From Monocercomonoides exilis (Eukaryota > Preaxostyla > Oxymonadida > Polymastigidae), in contig LSRY02000035.1 of the NCBI GenBank assembly GCA_001643675.2, forward strand, positions 496,001 through 560,000: a DNA stretch of 64,000 nt. The letters run 5' to 3'. Made by a program: the position numbers and the translations under genes. The notes below the pieces were generated by a model. The model did no database searches, was not told where the DNA came from, and saw only the letters and a program-made list of their open reading frames with translations. This document shows, one piece after another, positions 46,526 to 58,380 of the stretch; the first letter of the stretch is position 1; each line of letters opens with the position of its first letter.

Positions 46526-49500
46526 TTAATACTTCTGGGTGTCATTTATAACCTTGTATTGGCTTCGCTTCCTTTTCTTCAAAATGCAAACAAAAACAAT
46601 TGCTAAAATCGTCATTCCCGAAAGTCCAAAAAATACACTCACAGAAACAGAAATAATTATAATCTGAGTTGGTGTGAGTCTTTTCGGCTCACTTTCCGAA
46701 GGCTCATCTTTCTTTTGTTTCACCAAAATAAAATCATCAGTGCTACTCTTTTTGCCATTCTTCAGGCCATTGGGATATGAGAGCCGGCAGATCACCGATG
46801 TGTAGTCATCGACTTCAAGAATAGACTTCGGAATCTTCACTTTCATTTCAGTCTCGTTAACATATTCAGAAATGGGACAATCAATCCACTTCAGTTCTTC
46901 CCCTTTTCATTTTTTGGCTGCTTCAAATGTCAAGCTGCAAGGAAATAAATATTTGCCATACACAACAGCGATTGCAGTTTCTTCATCTTTATCATCACGA
47001 ATCTCATTTGCATTGCTCTGTTCCTCTTTTATCTGAGACACATTCGTCAAAACAGGAACAAAGAAAATAGAACCCAAATTCGTCACTGCGTCACCGCTCA
47101 CCCTCACTTCAGAAAGCATTCCAAAAGGTTTCCCGCCCATCCCATCACTTCCAGCTGCCAAGGAATTCACAGTAGTCCAACCCAATTTTTGATTTCCATA
47201 TTGAAGAATGTTATGATGCAAAGAAGGGAATTTCTTCCATTCATCGTCAGTTGCATGGTTATTCACAAAGCTGCAATTATAAATATTTAAAATAGAAGCT
47301 GTTGTCAAAATGGCACCTTCACTGATATTAGCAAACATGCAATCTTTGAAGTTCACTTGATAAGAATTATTAAAAAATATAAGCCCAGAATTCCAAGAGC
47401 ACAATGGATTGTTCTCTGAATTGCCTCCTCTATTCTCACATTCGTTCTCAAATAATCCATCTATCGTCAAACTGTTGGGTTTTTTGTTATTTTCATCGAT
47501 GCAATTCTGGCCCATGTCAGTCAAGTTACCATTTCTGCCATAAACAGCAAGTCGACTCATGTAGGCCATTCTATCCTCGGTCACAATAAGCTTAAAAGGA
47601 AGAAGATTTCCTTCCAACCTTGGCACGCTTTCTCCCTTCAGCCCAGCGTACCAAGGCCTGAACACAACATCAACAATCACAATATAACATCTTCCATAAA
47701 TAATATCCAGTGCATCTCCTTTGACTGCATCAGGATATTCAATGTCGATATGCTCGAAATTTAAATCTGAACGATTCGAGTGAAATACCCCCTTCAATTC
47801 TCCGGCTTTAATATTTGCACCAACATGAAGAATTCCGCGATTATTTTCTTTAACTGGAACTGGCAATGAACAATCATCTGCAGCAGATGAAAAGACAGTC
47901 TTCTCAACAAACAAACACGCTTCATCCACAGGAATAGATCCAACAACAAACATCGTATTCTGAACAAATTTTAGGATGTGATTCAGCCCAGTCTTTAGCA
48001 AATCACAAGGTTCTTCTCTATTTCCACAATTATCCCCATCGCTTGCTTTCTCTCCCCCAATATAAATATTCTTCGAGAAATACGGAAGCCTTTTTGCCTC
48101 ATCGTTCATGAGATCAACAATGTGATTCGCTCCGCCTGCTCTTCCTTCCAACAAAATAAAATTCGGCTTTCCATACATCTCTTCCATGTCAAACTTAAAC
48201 TTGTCTTTCTTTATTTGCTCATAGCCTGCTTCAAGGGACATAAATACATATTTTCCAACATCAGCCGTGCAATTTGAGAATGTTACCCTGTCCAACTCAA
48301 AATTTAATGCACCAATCACATCATTATTTGCATGGACATACACTGCTCCACCTTTTGATTCCTCATTTTGTTGCTTTTGCAATTCATTGCTTTGACAAGA
48401 ACAATTAGAAAAATCGGTTCCAATGATACGAGTGGAATCATTGATACTTTCAACCTCAACATACAAAACACCTCCCAATCTGTGCGCTAACGAGCCACAA
48501 TTTGAAAAGTTGGAGTCATGTATATACGCGAAATTGCAACCTCCCAATATTGTTATCACCGATTGTGCTGCGCTTGCTGTTGAAATTGCGTCAAATGAGG
48601 AAGAATATAAATAAAAGTGACACGACGCATCTGCAAATATCAGTGCAAAAGAGGAATGAAAATGCGAGATCCTAACATCCCACATACTTAATGCGCCCAA
48701 TTTGCATTCAATCAAAACACAATTCAGCACTTGCTCAGAATCTGCTGCAATAATAGTTGCTGTTTCAACTTCAAAAGATGCATCTTTTCCTTCAACAACA
48801 ACCAATCCCTGATTTCTGCCACTTGCACGTGTTGTATTCACATGAATCAAAACGTTTTTCACAGTAAAATTTCCATCGGTTCTTAAGTTAAATAATGCAT
48901 CCCCCTGCTGCACCTTCTTTTCATCCAATGCTGTGATTATTGTCACAATGCGATCGTCTCGATTTTTTATCTCGATATTCCGTCCTTCAATTGTGATTGG
49001 CTCAGTGTCGTATTTGTTGCTTTCTTCGCTGAGACACAGAATCATTGAACTTTTCTTTGAACATTTTTCCACCACTCTTTTGATTGTTTTACATGGAATT
49101 GACTCACGTATTCCGCATTCAGCGATGTCTTCCCCATATGCCCCGTCAAAGAACAATTCTTCTTTTTCTTCTTCTTCAAAACTGCTTTCGTTAACTGGAT
49201 TCCTACTGATGGCAAACGATGCTCCATTCTCCACCAAAGCATCCTCTGAATTTTCATAATTCTTGACATTTTCAAAATCATCCTCCAGTGGAATTCTTTT
49301 CGTTTTATCATCCAAAAAATAATCAGAACTTGTAATTCCTTTTCCCACAGCAGTGCGTTCTTCACATTCCAAAGCAAAATCTTGAATAACATTGCCTTCA
49401 CTTTCAGCGAGCTTTTTCTTTCCTTCGATGCCAAAAGGTGTCTTAGAAATATCATGAATAAATTCTTTGCTCAAATATTCTTTGTTGTTGCAATATTCAG

Positions 49501-49558
49501 TAGAAACTCCTTTCAACAACAGCACCAAATATAAAAACATCTTAAAAACAACTGCCAT
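46526..49558 (-). CDS. Cys-containing beta-helix surface protein with C-terminal membrane anchor; internal in-frame TGA
   Basis: ATG at 49558 opens an 883-codon frame. It stops at TGA 46909-46907 and then continues in the same frame to 46526 (1011 codons in all). The N-terminus is a signal peptide (MAVVFKMFLYLVLLLKG). The body holds pectin-lyase-like beta-helix stretches rich in Asn/Ser/Gly and short strands, with two Cys-Gly ... Pro-Cys junctions (AECGIRESIPCKT and NCGNREEPC) that seem to begin repeat units. After the TGA come a short ectodomain segment, one hydrophobic helix (IIIISVSVSVFFGL and onward) and a basic KKRKR tail, as in a type I membrane protein. Either the gene is recently broken, or the TGA is sometimes read through. 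No intron can remove it. It is probably a cell-surface protein; its ligand is unknown. Confidence 0.7.
46907..46909 (-). other. In-frame TGA between ectodomain and membrane anchor
   Basis: The context is AAA AAA TGA AAA GGG. The frame before (883 codons) and after (126 codons from 46906 to 46526) is the same, and the downstream part encodes the membrane helix. Confidence 0.85.
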
Positions 49559-49728
49559 CCAATATGAAGTTATAAGATTCGATTTTCAAAGAATAACAAA
49601 CAAGGATCCAATCTGATCCAATCGAAATGCCCATTAATTTGAAATCTTCAAAAATATTTATCTTTTGTCAATGAAAGGAATCGTTTTTATTTTCATATTC
49701 AATTAAATATTATTTTTGGTACGTTAAA

Positions 49729-52062
49729 TGCATTTCGATATTATATTGCTTGCTGTCATCGAAATCGACTTTCCCGTTAAATTCTGTGCAAAGACACCGA
49801 GCAAACTGGGCTCCTGCAAGACATAAAGAAAAAAGTCTGCGATGTGTTGAAAATGGGAGGCAAAGTATTTGAATTTCGCAGTGGCACCTGCTGGACATTT
49901 TCCTTTGCCAAGCCTCCTTGCGTAGATGCATCAATGGAGAAGCAAGAAAGTTTTGCACTCCCTTCAAAGGCATTAAACAGCGCAGCGTTCACTTCACAAT
50001 ATTCAACCAAATCAGCTGCTTCATCTCCATTTGCGTTTTTTTTTGCGCAATTGAAAGAAATGAAAGCAGCGGACACACAGGAAGGACAAAGCTCATTAAA
50101 CCATCAAGCCAACAATCGGATGTGAAAGCAATGAGTCCTCCGTTGAGTTTCTATACTGAAGGAAGTTCATTTCAATCAGATGCAAGTGCTGACAACTCTT
50201 TGCCAAAGCGAAAAGCACCAGGAATGTGCGTCGAATTCAGGGAAGAGGAGTCTCTGATCATGAAAGAAGGCACCAATTGAAAGGCTCGTTTTGATGAGCG
50301 TCGCTTTGGAGTGATCGAACCGCAAAAACAGATTTTTCTCAAAGAAGGAGCCATCGGAAGTGATTTGCAAATGATTACAAAGGAATCACCACAGCAAGAC
50401 GAGGTGACAAAAGACACGAGGCAGAGAGTTTTCCGATCGAAGCGGAAGACATGTTTACGGAAATGGAGGAATGAAGACGAGGCGTTTCACGCTGGAAGAA
50501 GCGAAAAGCCAGGTGAAGCACGCAGATGTGTGTGACGTGACAGCAGAGGAGATGGAGCGGTTTGAGAGGCAGCAGAAGAAGGTGAAGATGGTGATAGTTG
50601 CATTGAGATGAAATGGAAGGAAACGAAGGAGAGAGGAAGGAAGAGGAGGAAAAGAGACAAACAGGCAAAAGAATCAGAGATGACAGAGAGGTATGAAAGC
50701 GAAAGTGAAGAGTCATTTCAGCCATTTCCCAGAAGCCATGGGCCAAACTTGCTTCGATGGATCCAAAGTCCATTGAACATCGACAGGAATGAGCAGCCAA
50801 CAGAAGAGAACGACTCGCTTTTGTGTTTGTTTTCTATTCAGCCTTCGAGTGTTTCTTGTGATGAGAACGATGATGAGACAGCATTTCCTTCGATTGTTTC
50901 TGAAGACATTCCATCTTTCCCTTCTTTTGTCGCATTGCAACACGAATTATCCCAACCACCACAGCAATTTTTGTTCATATCGGCTGAATTGTTTTCTTCT
51001 GTTGGCAGCCCGCACAGCTCAGCTGAAAGCGAGGGACAAACATCTCAGCCGCTATTTGAAGCATCTGAAGTCGGACATTTGTCTGAGGCAGAAAATGACA
51101 GCAGTTCGAATTGCCTGAAGCAGATACCTTCAGTTAGACTGCAATTGTCTGCACATTTGGCACAGAACACTCTTGATTGGCTAAGCTCTTCGAATTCCTC
51201 AAATTCCTCAAATTCCTCAAATTCCTCAAATTCCTCGAGTTACTTGAAATTGTCTTGATTGCCGGCTGCCAGACACAATAATGCCAGTGGATGCTTTTGT
51301 GCCTTTTCTTCCGACAACACCTCCACCTTCTTTTACTCTGCCTTCCTTTGAGATGCTCTGTGTGCATTCAGAGAAAGAATGTCAAACACAACCAGTTCAG
51401 CCTCTGCTCTCTTCATCTTCATCATCGACATTTCCTTCTCCACATTCATCATATTGCCTTTTCTGTTATTCTGGTGTGCCTCCTTCAGAACCAACATCTT
51501 CGTTGTTCCGCAACACATCATTTTTCGAGTCATCAAACATTCAGCGTGGAATTCCTGCAACACACTCTTCTTGAACACTTGCTGCTCCGATTGTCTCATT
51601 GTCTGGTGCATCTGTGTTGTTACCGCCTCTGCAGGTGCCTCATCTGTCGAGACTAAAAATTGCGAGTGTTTCAGCAGAGCGTCGATTGCCTGGGGAGCTG
51701 CAACATTCAGCACAGGATCGACAGGAGATGGGAACGCCTTCTCTTCTCATTCATTGTCTGCCAAGCAAACACCACTTTTGCCGCTGAGCAGTCGCTGCAG
51801 CTGTGCTGTGTCAGAGTGTTTGTGTGGATGTGGCGGTTGTGCTGAGTGCTGCTCTGATTTGACTGGTCCGCTCTTTCCTGCTCCCAAAATGGTTATTCAG
51901 CTTCCGAAAATGCTTCCACCGCTTTTGGGGGCTGCATCACATTTACAAGGGAGAATAGAGAATGGCCTGGAAGAAAAGATTGCTGCCAAGGAGAGGTCAA
52001 GAAAAATGTCTGAAAGCACATGCTCTTTTCCCATTTCATTCGAGAAATTAGTTTCATTTTGA
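49729..52062 (+). pseudogene. Decayed secreted-protein gene, related N-terminus to the 61517 beta-helix gene
   Basis: ATG at 49729 starts a signal peptide (MHFDIILLAVIEIDF) closely resembling that at 61517 (MHISIFLLAVIEWN). That frame soon stops. From 49918 to 51258 a second frame is continuous except for in-frame TGA codons (50278, 50533 and one near 50572). Its last part (50608-51258) encodes a charged, Ser-rich stretch ending in an Asn-Ser-Ser nonapeptide-type repeat. Frames beyond 51258 (Ser/Pro-rich at 51281-51574, Cys-rich further on) look like continued decayed coding sequence. I cannot show the beta-helix part, so kinship rests on the signal peptide and position. Confidence 0.4.
51192..51237 (+). 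repeat. 9 bp tandem repeat (AATTCCTCA)n
   Basis: Five near-perfect copies encode Asn-Ser-Ser repeats within the decayed frame. Confidence 0.85.
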
Positions 52063-52453
52063 CAGATCTCTTTCTTTCATTTTTCATTTTCAAATTGTTT
52101 TGCGTGAGCAGAGCGAAAAAGACTTAAAAAAAAATATTCATCTACCCTTTTTCAACAAAAACAAATTCTTTGCTTCTTTTTTTTCCCCGAAAATACGCAG
52201 AAATGATGGATGTTTCTCAATTATTTCATAACTAAGTGACTTCACAATTGAAATGAAAACAGCAACACAAAAAGAAAAATAAAAAACAATAAAATAATGA
52301 GGATATCTAATTGACTTCGCATTCTATTTGTTTTGTTGGTGCAATCACCTTTCCCCCTCCAAACGCTCAATTCCTCTGCTTTGGCCAATTGGGAAAGTTG
52401 GAAGGCACATTATTTGAGAATACCGTCTGATAGAACCAAACAGCAGGCAGCGC
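52063..52453. other. Convergent intergenic spacer
   Basis: AT-rich DNA between the decayed plus-strand frame and the 3' end of the kinase-SPRY gene. No gene or RNA is seen. Confidence 0.35.
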
Positions 52454-55400
52454 TCATTTGTGAGCTCGCTTTTGCGAATTGTATGCCATCTGGTTCAGCT
52501 TCAAAAGGCTCAAAACAACTTTTGGATTCGGCGACGTTGAGGGCGAGTATGTGTCAGCTTGCTGCTCGGATGAAGGAGGTGGAGGAGGCTCAAAAACATA
52601 TTTGTTGCCAACCCTTTCAGAATGCACCCCAGATGAATGGGAAGTTGGCTGAGGTGGAGAAGCAGATGGTGCTGCAGAGAGCAATGCCCGTGATTCAGGA
52701 GCAAAACATCTATTGGCTGATGAGTCTGCTGCTGCAGGAGCCGTCTTTCGAGGATGAAACGACGGAATTATCAGTTCATCTCCCAACATTCGTGGTGAAG
52801 CGGACGAATCATGCCTGGCCAACCCTTTGCTCCCTGTCATGCCCAACAATGCAGTCGAAGCCTCCGTTGCCTCTGCCCCTCCACCATTCCAGTCAATCCA
52901 GCGGTCGCTCTTGTGCTTGTGGAAAGGCGAGACGCGAACACGCTCCACCTCCATCAGCCTGCATTGGCTGCCATCTCCACCGAGAAAGACCCCGAAGCAC
53001 ACACACTGCGGAATATTCACCACCATCGCTGGCTGCCTCACCCTGTTCACATACATCAGAAGCGTCCCGTTTACCCCATTCACCTCAAGCGCCACCGTGT
53101 CGCCCTCTCCCCACCTTTCGCACCGACACCGCACAACACCATTCACCAGCACACGCCCGTCACACCCAAATGCAATCGACCCTTCGTCAAACCCAAACGG
53201 CCGGCTGCCACTCGTCTCCAAAGACTGTTCTGCCGAGCAGCAACGATCTGCCCAAGACCGCCGCGAATCAAAAAAGACTGTCTGAAAAGGCTGCTTCTTT
53301 TCCTTTCCTGTCAATTCACCTTCCAGCCCTCGCTGCTTAGCCTTGCCTGACTGAGCATTTTTACCTCGAAGAACAGATTCTGAACGATACTTCCATCCTT
53401 TCACACAAACACCGATGTGCGGCTTCCAAGCAATCTCCTGCTTTTTGTTCCAATATGCTTCTGTTTGGCAATCGCTTTCTTCGCTTGTCTCATCGCGGCT
53501 GCTGTCAGTTCCACTGGAGTCATCTTCCTTCTCGCTTTCCTTCTCGCTTTCGCTCGACCTGTCTTCCCCACTCCCCTCTGAGCTGTCATCATCCGAGTCT
53601 GAATAGCAGTCTCTTTCTGTGTCTTCTCTTCTTTTCTCGCTCGCTCCAGAGGCTGATCTTCGCCCAAAGGACGAATGCCCGCCTGTCCTGCGCCTGCCCA
53701 CAATTCGCTCCCCATAGCAATCACGAAGCTTTGAGATTTTCAGCTTGCACCTCCAAATCCCTCCACTCACCTCCTGCTTCACAAACAACATCACATTCTT
53801 CTCCTTCGCTCCCCGCTGCTCGGCCATCCCTTTGCTCCCACAAAACTGCCCTCCAAACGAGCCTTCAGTTTGCCTCTTCTCTTTCACAACTGCCATCTCC
53901 CGCAGCATCTCCAAAATCCCTACCCCTTCCTGTTCTTCGTCACCCTCCGCGATCGACTCTTCTTTCTCTTTCAGCTCCCGCTTCGCCTTCCTTTCCTGCG
54001 CCATCCGCTCTGCATCCACCCACCTCGCAACTGTTTGCGAGCGGATCAGCTGCACTGGCATGAACTCATCCAAGTTGTCTTTCGCAAACTGGCTCGCCTT
54101 TTCGCTCTGGCCCCACCGAACAGCTCTGCTCAATCGACGGCAAATAGTCTTGCCTACTGCATTCGGTAAAGATTGGCTCTTCTTCCCATCAGCTGCACAC
54201 GATTCATCTGATTTCGCTGATTGGACATGCACTGGAGAAGATAGAGAAGGAAGAGGAGGAGGTTGATAAAAGGGATCTTCATTTTGTCTTAGTGGCTGGC
54301 ATCGAACAAGCGTGCATTTCGAATCTTTTGCTCCCATCCCAACCTGAAAAATAACATCAATTCAAAACAAATAGAATAAAAAGAGACACACACACAAAAT
54401 AAGCACAAAAATGATTATTGAAAATATTCCATTTCACACAGCAATTTTTTTTTCTCATTCACAATTCCATGAGCAGAAAATAACATGAAAAAGATAGGAA
54501 AAAAATAATATTCATATTCGTTTGCTCATCCTTTTTGCACAATTGCTTTCTTTTCTCAGTTTCTCAAATAAAAAAAACAGCATAGTCCGTTTCTTCAGAC
54601 TGCACACCCCGACAATCACAGTGCTCGGCACATTCACAAAGCCCACTTTCTGCGCCACCCTGTTCCTGTAGAAGCAGATCTCCGACTTCGGCAGATCCAC
54701 AACCACAGAAACCTCGTCTCCTTCCCCAAACGCCTCGTTCCCTTCGACCAGCTGCTCCATGTGCCTGCACTTTCCGCTCGCCAAGTACGCTGCCGATGCT
54801 TCGCTGTCTCCAAACTGCGATGCAATCGGAGCTGCCAAAGGAAACTGCGACACCCCAACATACGGAACCCAACTCTGGATCCTCACATAATCTGCATACG
54901 CCTTCCGCTCCTCCTCTGTCAACGGTTCCATTCCTTCTCTGTGCTGGCTTCGATGGCTCGGAACATATGACGCTGTTTTTGTCTTGTCCTGCTTCGCTCT
55001 GCCAATCCTGCTGCTGATGCTGCTTCTGCTGAGGTTGCTGCTCGCAACAGACATCCTCTCTCTCCTCACGTTCTTCTCCAGCCGCTGCCCAAACGAGTCG
55101 AACCGCACCGTCACAATCCATCGGCACCCCCGCAGAGCAACGTCTGCCACCAGATTCATGTTCATGTGGTGGATCCATCTGCAGCTGCCTTCCTCAAACC
55201 CAAAATATCGCGTGTATTGTGTCTCTCCTTGCAGAATCGGCAGCAGCTCAGACGAAAGTGCGGCATGCACATTCGGCTGACGAGGCTGGGTGGAAGGCGA
55301 AGGTGCTCCTGATGCTGCGCGAGGACGGTATTTCATGCCAAGCATGAACCACTCGATCTCTCTTGCGTCTCTGTTCCAGATGCATGCGATGTCTGCGTAA

Positions 55401-57812
55401 CTCGGATGGAACTGCGACGAAGGAAGGCGGCAAAAGCGGAGTATTTCACATGTCGTGTTCCGTCGGCAGGCTCCAAACTGAAACAGGAATTGTCAAAGCC
55501 CAGTTCATTTAACATACACATTTTCACATACATAATTGAAGGCAAAACATCAAATCAAAAAAGATGAAAAAAGATGAAAAAAGATGAAGCAGATTTGAAA
55601 TAAAAAATGGCAAACACCAAAAACGAGTTTGGGCGGAACATCCACAAAAAACACAGCCTGGCGGCAGCCGTTCACATAAAACGAGACAATCCTTCTGTTC
55701 ATGTCTGCCTCAACTGCCACAACATCCCCACATTCCCAGCAAACGTTGCTCACAGCTGCCTCACATCAGTCGAAGGCATCAATCAACATATTCAGATGAA
55801 TGTTCGTTTTGATAGACACAACGCAAAATGAAGCATATACAAAAAATAAAAATTAAAAAAAAAATAAAAAAAAAATGCTCAATTTATACCATCACATTTC
55901 ACACCACAAAACAATAAAATGAAAAAATTAAACAAAAAACACACATTTCCCATCTTTCTGGATCCATCTGTTTCTGCTCTTCAGCATTCCATCTGCCCAA
56001 TACCCAGCACTTTGTCCTTCGTCCTCTCCAAACAGCACCGTTTCGCTTTCTCCGCCAGATTCACAGATGCCAATCACCATCCTCCTCTCCTTCTCGCTGC
56101 ATTCAACTTCCTCTGCCTCACCTACCTCACCCGCTCCACCTGCTGTGTGTTTGCAATCGCGCTCGCAAAGTCTGCGTATCCGCGTCTCAAACAGCCAAAC
56201 ACCTTCCCCAACCACTTCCTGCCCAATTGCCATCCAGTCGCCATCCTCCTTCCACACCGCTTTTGTCCCTCTGCTTTTCACAACAGGCGATTCTTTCGCT
56301 GCGTCACAGCCACAGCCACAACCACACACACAGTCACAGCCACAGTCACCCGAAGGCATGCTTGGCAGATCAGAAAGCCCATCGCTGCTTTTCTTTCTCT
56401 TTCCTCTTCTCCCAACACTGTCGTCGCTGCTCCTGCCCACAGCCCGAAAAACAGAGCTGCTGCTTTGTGCTTCTTTGTACGCCGATAGCAGCGACTCAAT
56501 TCCGCTCAGATGCACTTTCATTTCGGGGTTGTCCAGCATCTCTTCCACTCGCCTTAACTCCGCCTGTCTGTTGTGTTTCACCATTTGCACACACAAGTCA
56601 AAGATGAAAAACCAAAATGAAAAGAAGAAGAAGAAGAAGAAGAAATGAAGCAAACTCTCTGTTATTCGGCGCCTCTTTCACCTGATAGTTGCACTGCTTT
56701 ATCGTCTTCTTCACAAATTCGCATTTCAGAATCTCTTCGGTCTTCGGGCGCTTTTTGTAGTCCTGCCATCACAATTCATATGTTGCAAACAGAAACATCA
56801 GACAAAAGAAGGAAAAAGCCGCCACGTTCAGCAGCTGTTGCTCAAAGGCCTGCACACACCTCTTCAATCATCTGGTTGACAATTCGTCGGATTTCCTCCT
56901 CGTCGCACTTCAGCGGCTCAGCCACATTGAAAGGAACATCAAAGTACTCACAGCTCATGCAATCGTACGGCCGCTTGTTCATCAGCATCTCATACGCAAT
57001 CACCCCAAAAGAAAACACATCTGATTCATAACAGCAGCTTTCGTATGTGAAAATGGCTTATTCTTCAAAGTGTTTTGGAATTGGCATACTTGGCGTTTCT
57101 TCCAACTTCTGGTGCGCGATAGCACCTGAAACACATGCATTAGCAAGCAGCAGCAGCAGCAGTAATGCATGCACACACGCACACATCATCAAATAAAATA
57201 AAAAGCATCTGAGCAAATGGCACACTTTGTTCCAACATTCCCAAACACAAAACTTTGCCCATCTTTGATTTGCGCCAGCAGGCCCAGATCCCCGATTTTC
57301 ACCCTGCCCCCTTCTTGCAAAAATATGTTGTCCGGCTTCAAGTCCCTGTGCAGCATCCCCATCGAGTGCAGATAATGCAGCCCAAGCAGAATCTGCGTGA
57401 ACACTTGCTTGAACGTGTCCAGCTCCATCGCTTGTTGAGCATTCATGTTCTTCCGAATCACACTCCCCAGTGTCCCGCCATTGCAGTACTCCATGATGAG
57501 ATATGCGAGCATGTCTCCTGCTCCCTGCCACGCAAAGAACGTTTCGTGCATCTTCACGACAAACTCGCAGTCGATGCTTTTCGTCTCAAACAGCTCCGCC
57601 ATCTGCTCCTCCGTCAGCCTTCCCGATTTTATCTTCAGTATTTTCGCCACGTACTTTCGCCCGTCATCCTTGTTCGTCACAAGATACACGTCCCCAAACT
57701 CTCCTTTCCCAAGCATTTCCTCAATCCTGTCTTAAATCGCAAATAACATACCCAAATAACAAAAGAACACACAGTTTTCTACCACATCGTACGAGTCGTT
57801 GCTGGGCTCCAT
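52454..57812 (-). CDS. Protein kinase (NEK-like) with three SPRY-like domains
   Basis: Nine exons join in frame to 1449 residues: 57812-57773, 57730-57226, 57125-57090, 57037-56860, 56762-56682, about 56563-55945, 55755-55625, 55477-54608, 54343-52454. The kinase (residues 14-280) has glycine loop LGKGEFGDV, Lys43, Glu62, HRDLKPDN (141-148), DLG (161-163, with Leu for the usual Phe) and GTKCYRAPE (180-188), so it should be active. The substrate class is unknown. A Cys-Gly repeat (CGCDCVCGCGCGCD) follows near residue 355. Three SPRY-like units come next, at about 375-570, 615-835 and 955-1260. Each ends in a paired-strand motif with GD(V/E/T)V, an FYVNG/FYRN/MYVNR strand and a VPP/VPS/IPQ turn. 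Donors are mostly GTGTG. The exon 6 boundary is the least certain join. Confidence 0.75.
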
Positions 57813-58380
57813 TTCACAAACAACAAGTTCCTGGGCTTTTTTGAAAGTCAAAATAATCAAGGCAATTTATTATGGTCGAGAAAATGAAAACAATCTTCAA
57901 AAGCCCACCAAAAATAAAACAAATATATTGTCTTTTTGTTTGCAACTTTTGAAATGCTTTTGAGAAAAGGACCAGGCCATAATGAAAATATCAATCAGAT
58001 TGAATAAAAACGAAAATATGACTTCTCAAAGAGAGGGAGTGAGTGAGTGAGTGAAAGCCAAGAATTCGAATATTTCGGAATAATATTTCCTTTGCTGCGC
58101 TTGTTGCATGATTTGATGAAAGAAGAAGACTTGAGGGATGAAAACCAGAAAAAGGAATAATTCATAGAAAAGCGATAAAACTTGCTGATAGGCTGATGCA
58201 AAGGAATCAAATCAAGAGAAGCAACACTGAAAATAGTTTGTCATTCAGAAAAACCGTTCTAATTATTTGGCTTTACATGGGTTTTGCTCAATGTGATTCA
58301 CTTTTAGTCAAAATTACAAAGCTTTTCGAATAATCTTCAAAGAGAGAGAACACATGAGTGCGCAAGTGAGAAAGGGAAAG
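57813..58380. other. Upstream region of the kinase-SPRY gene
   Basis: There is no supported gene. A (GAGT)n-like run lies near 58035-58055. The divergent promoter cannot be placed. Confidence 0.3.

Noticed and set aside
54326..54343. Apparent N-terminal myristoylation signal MGAKDSKC opening a 627-residue frame
   Set aside because: The Met is internal. An acceptor (TTTTTCAG) lies just upstream, and the segment completes the second SPRY unit of the kinase gene in frame with exon 8.
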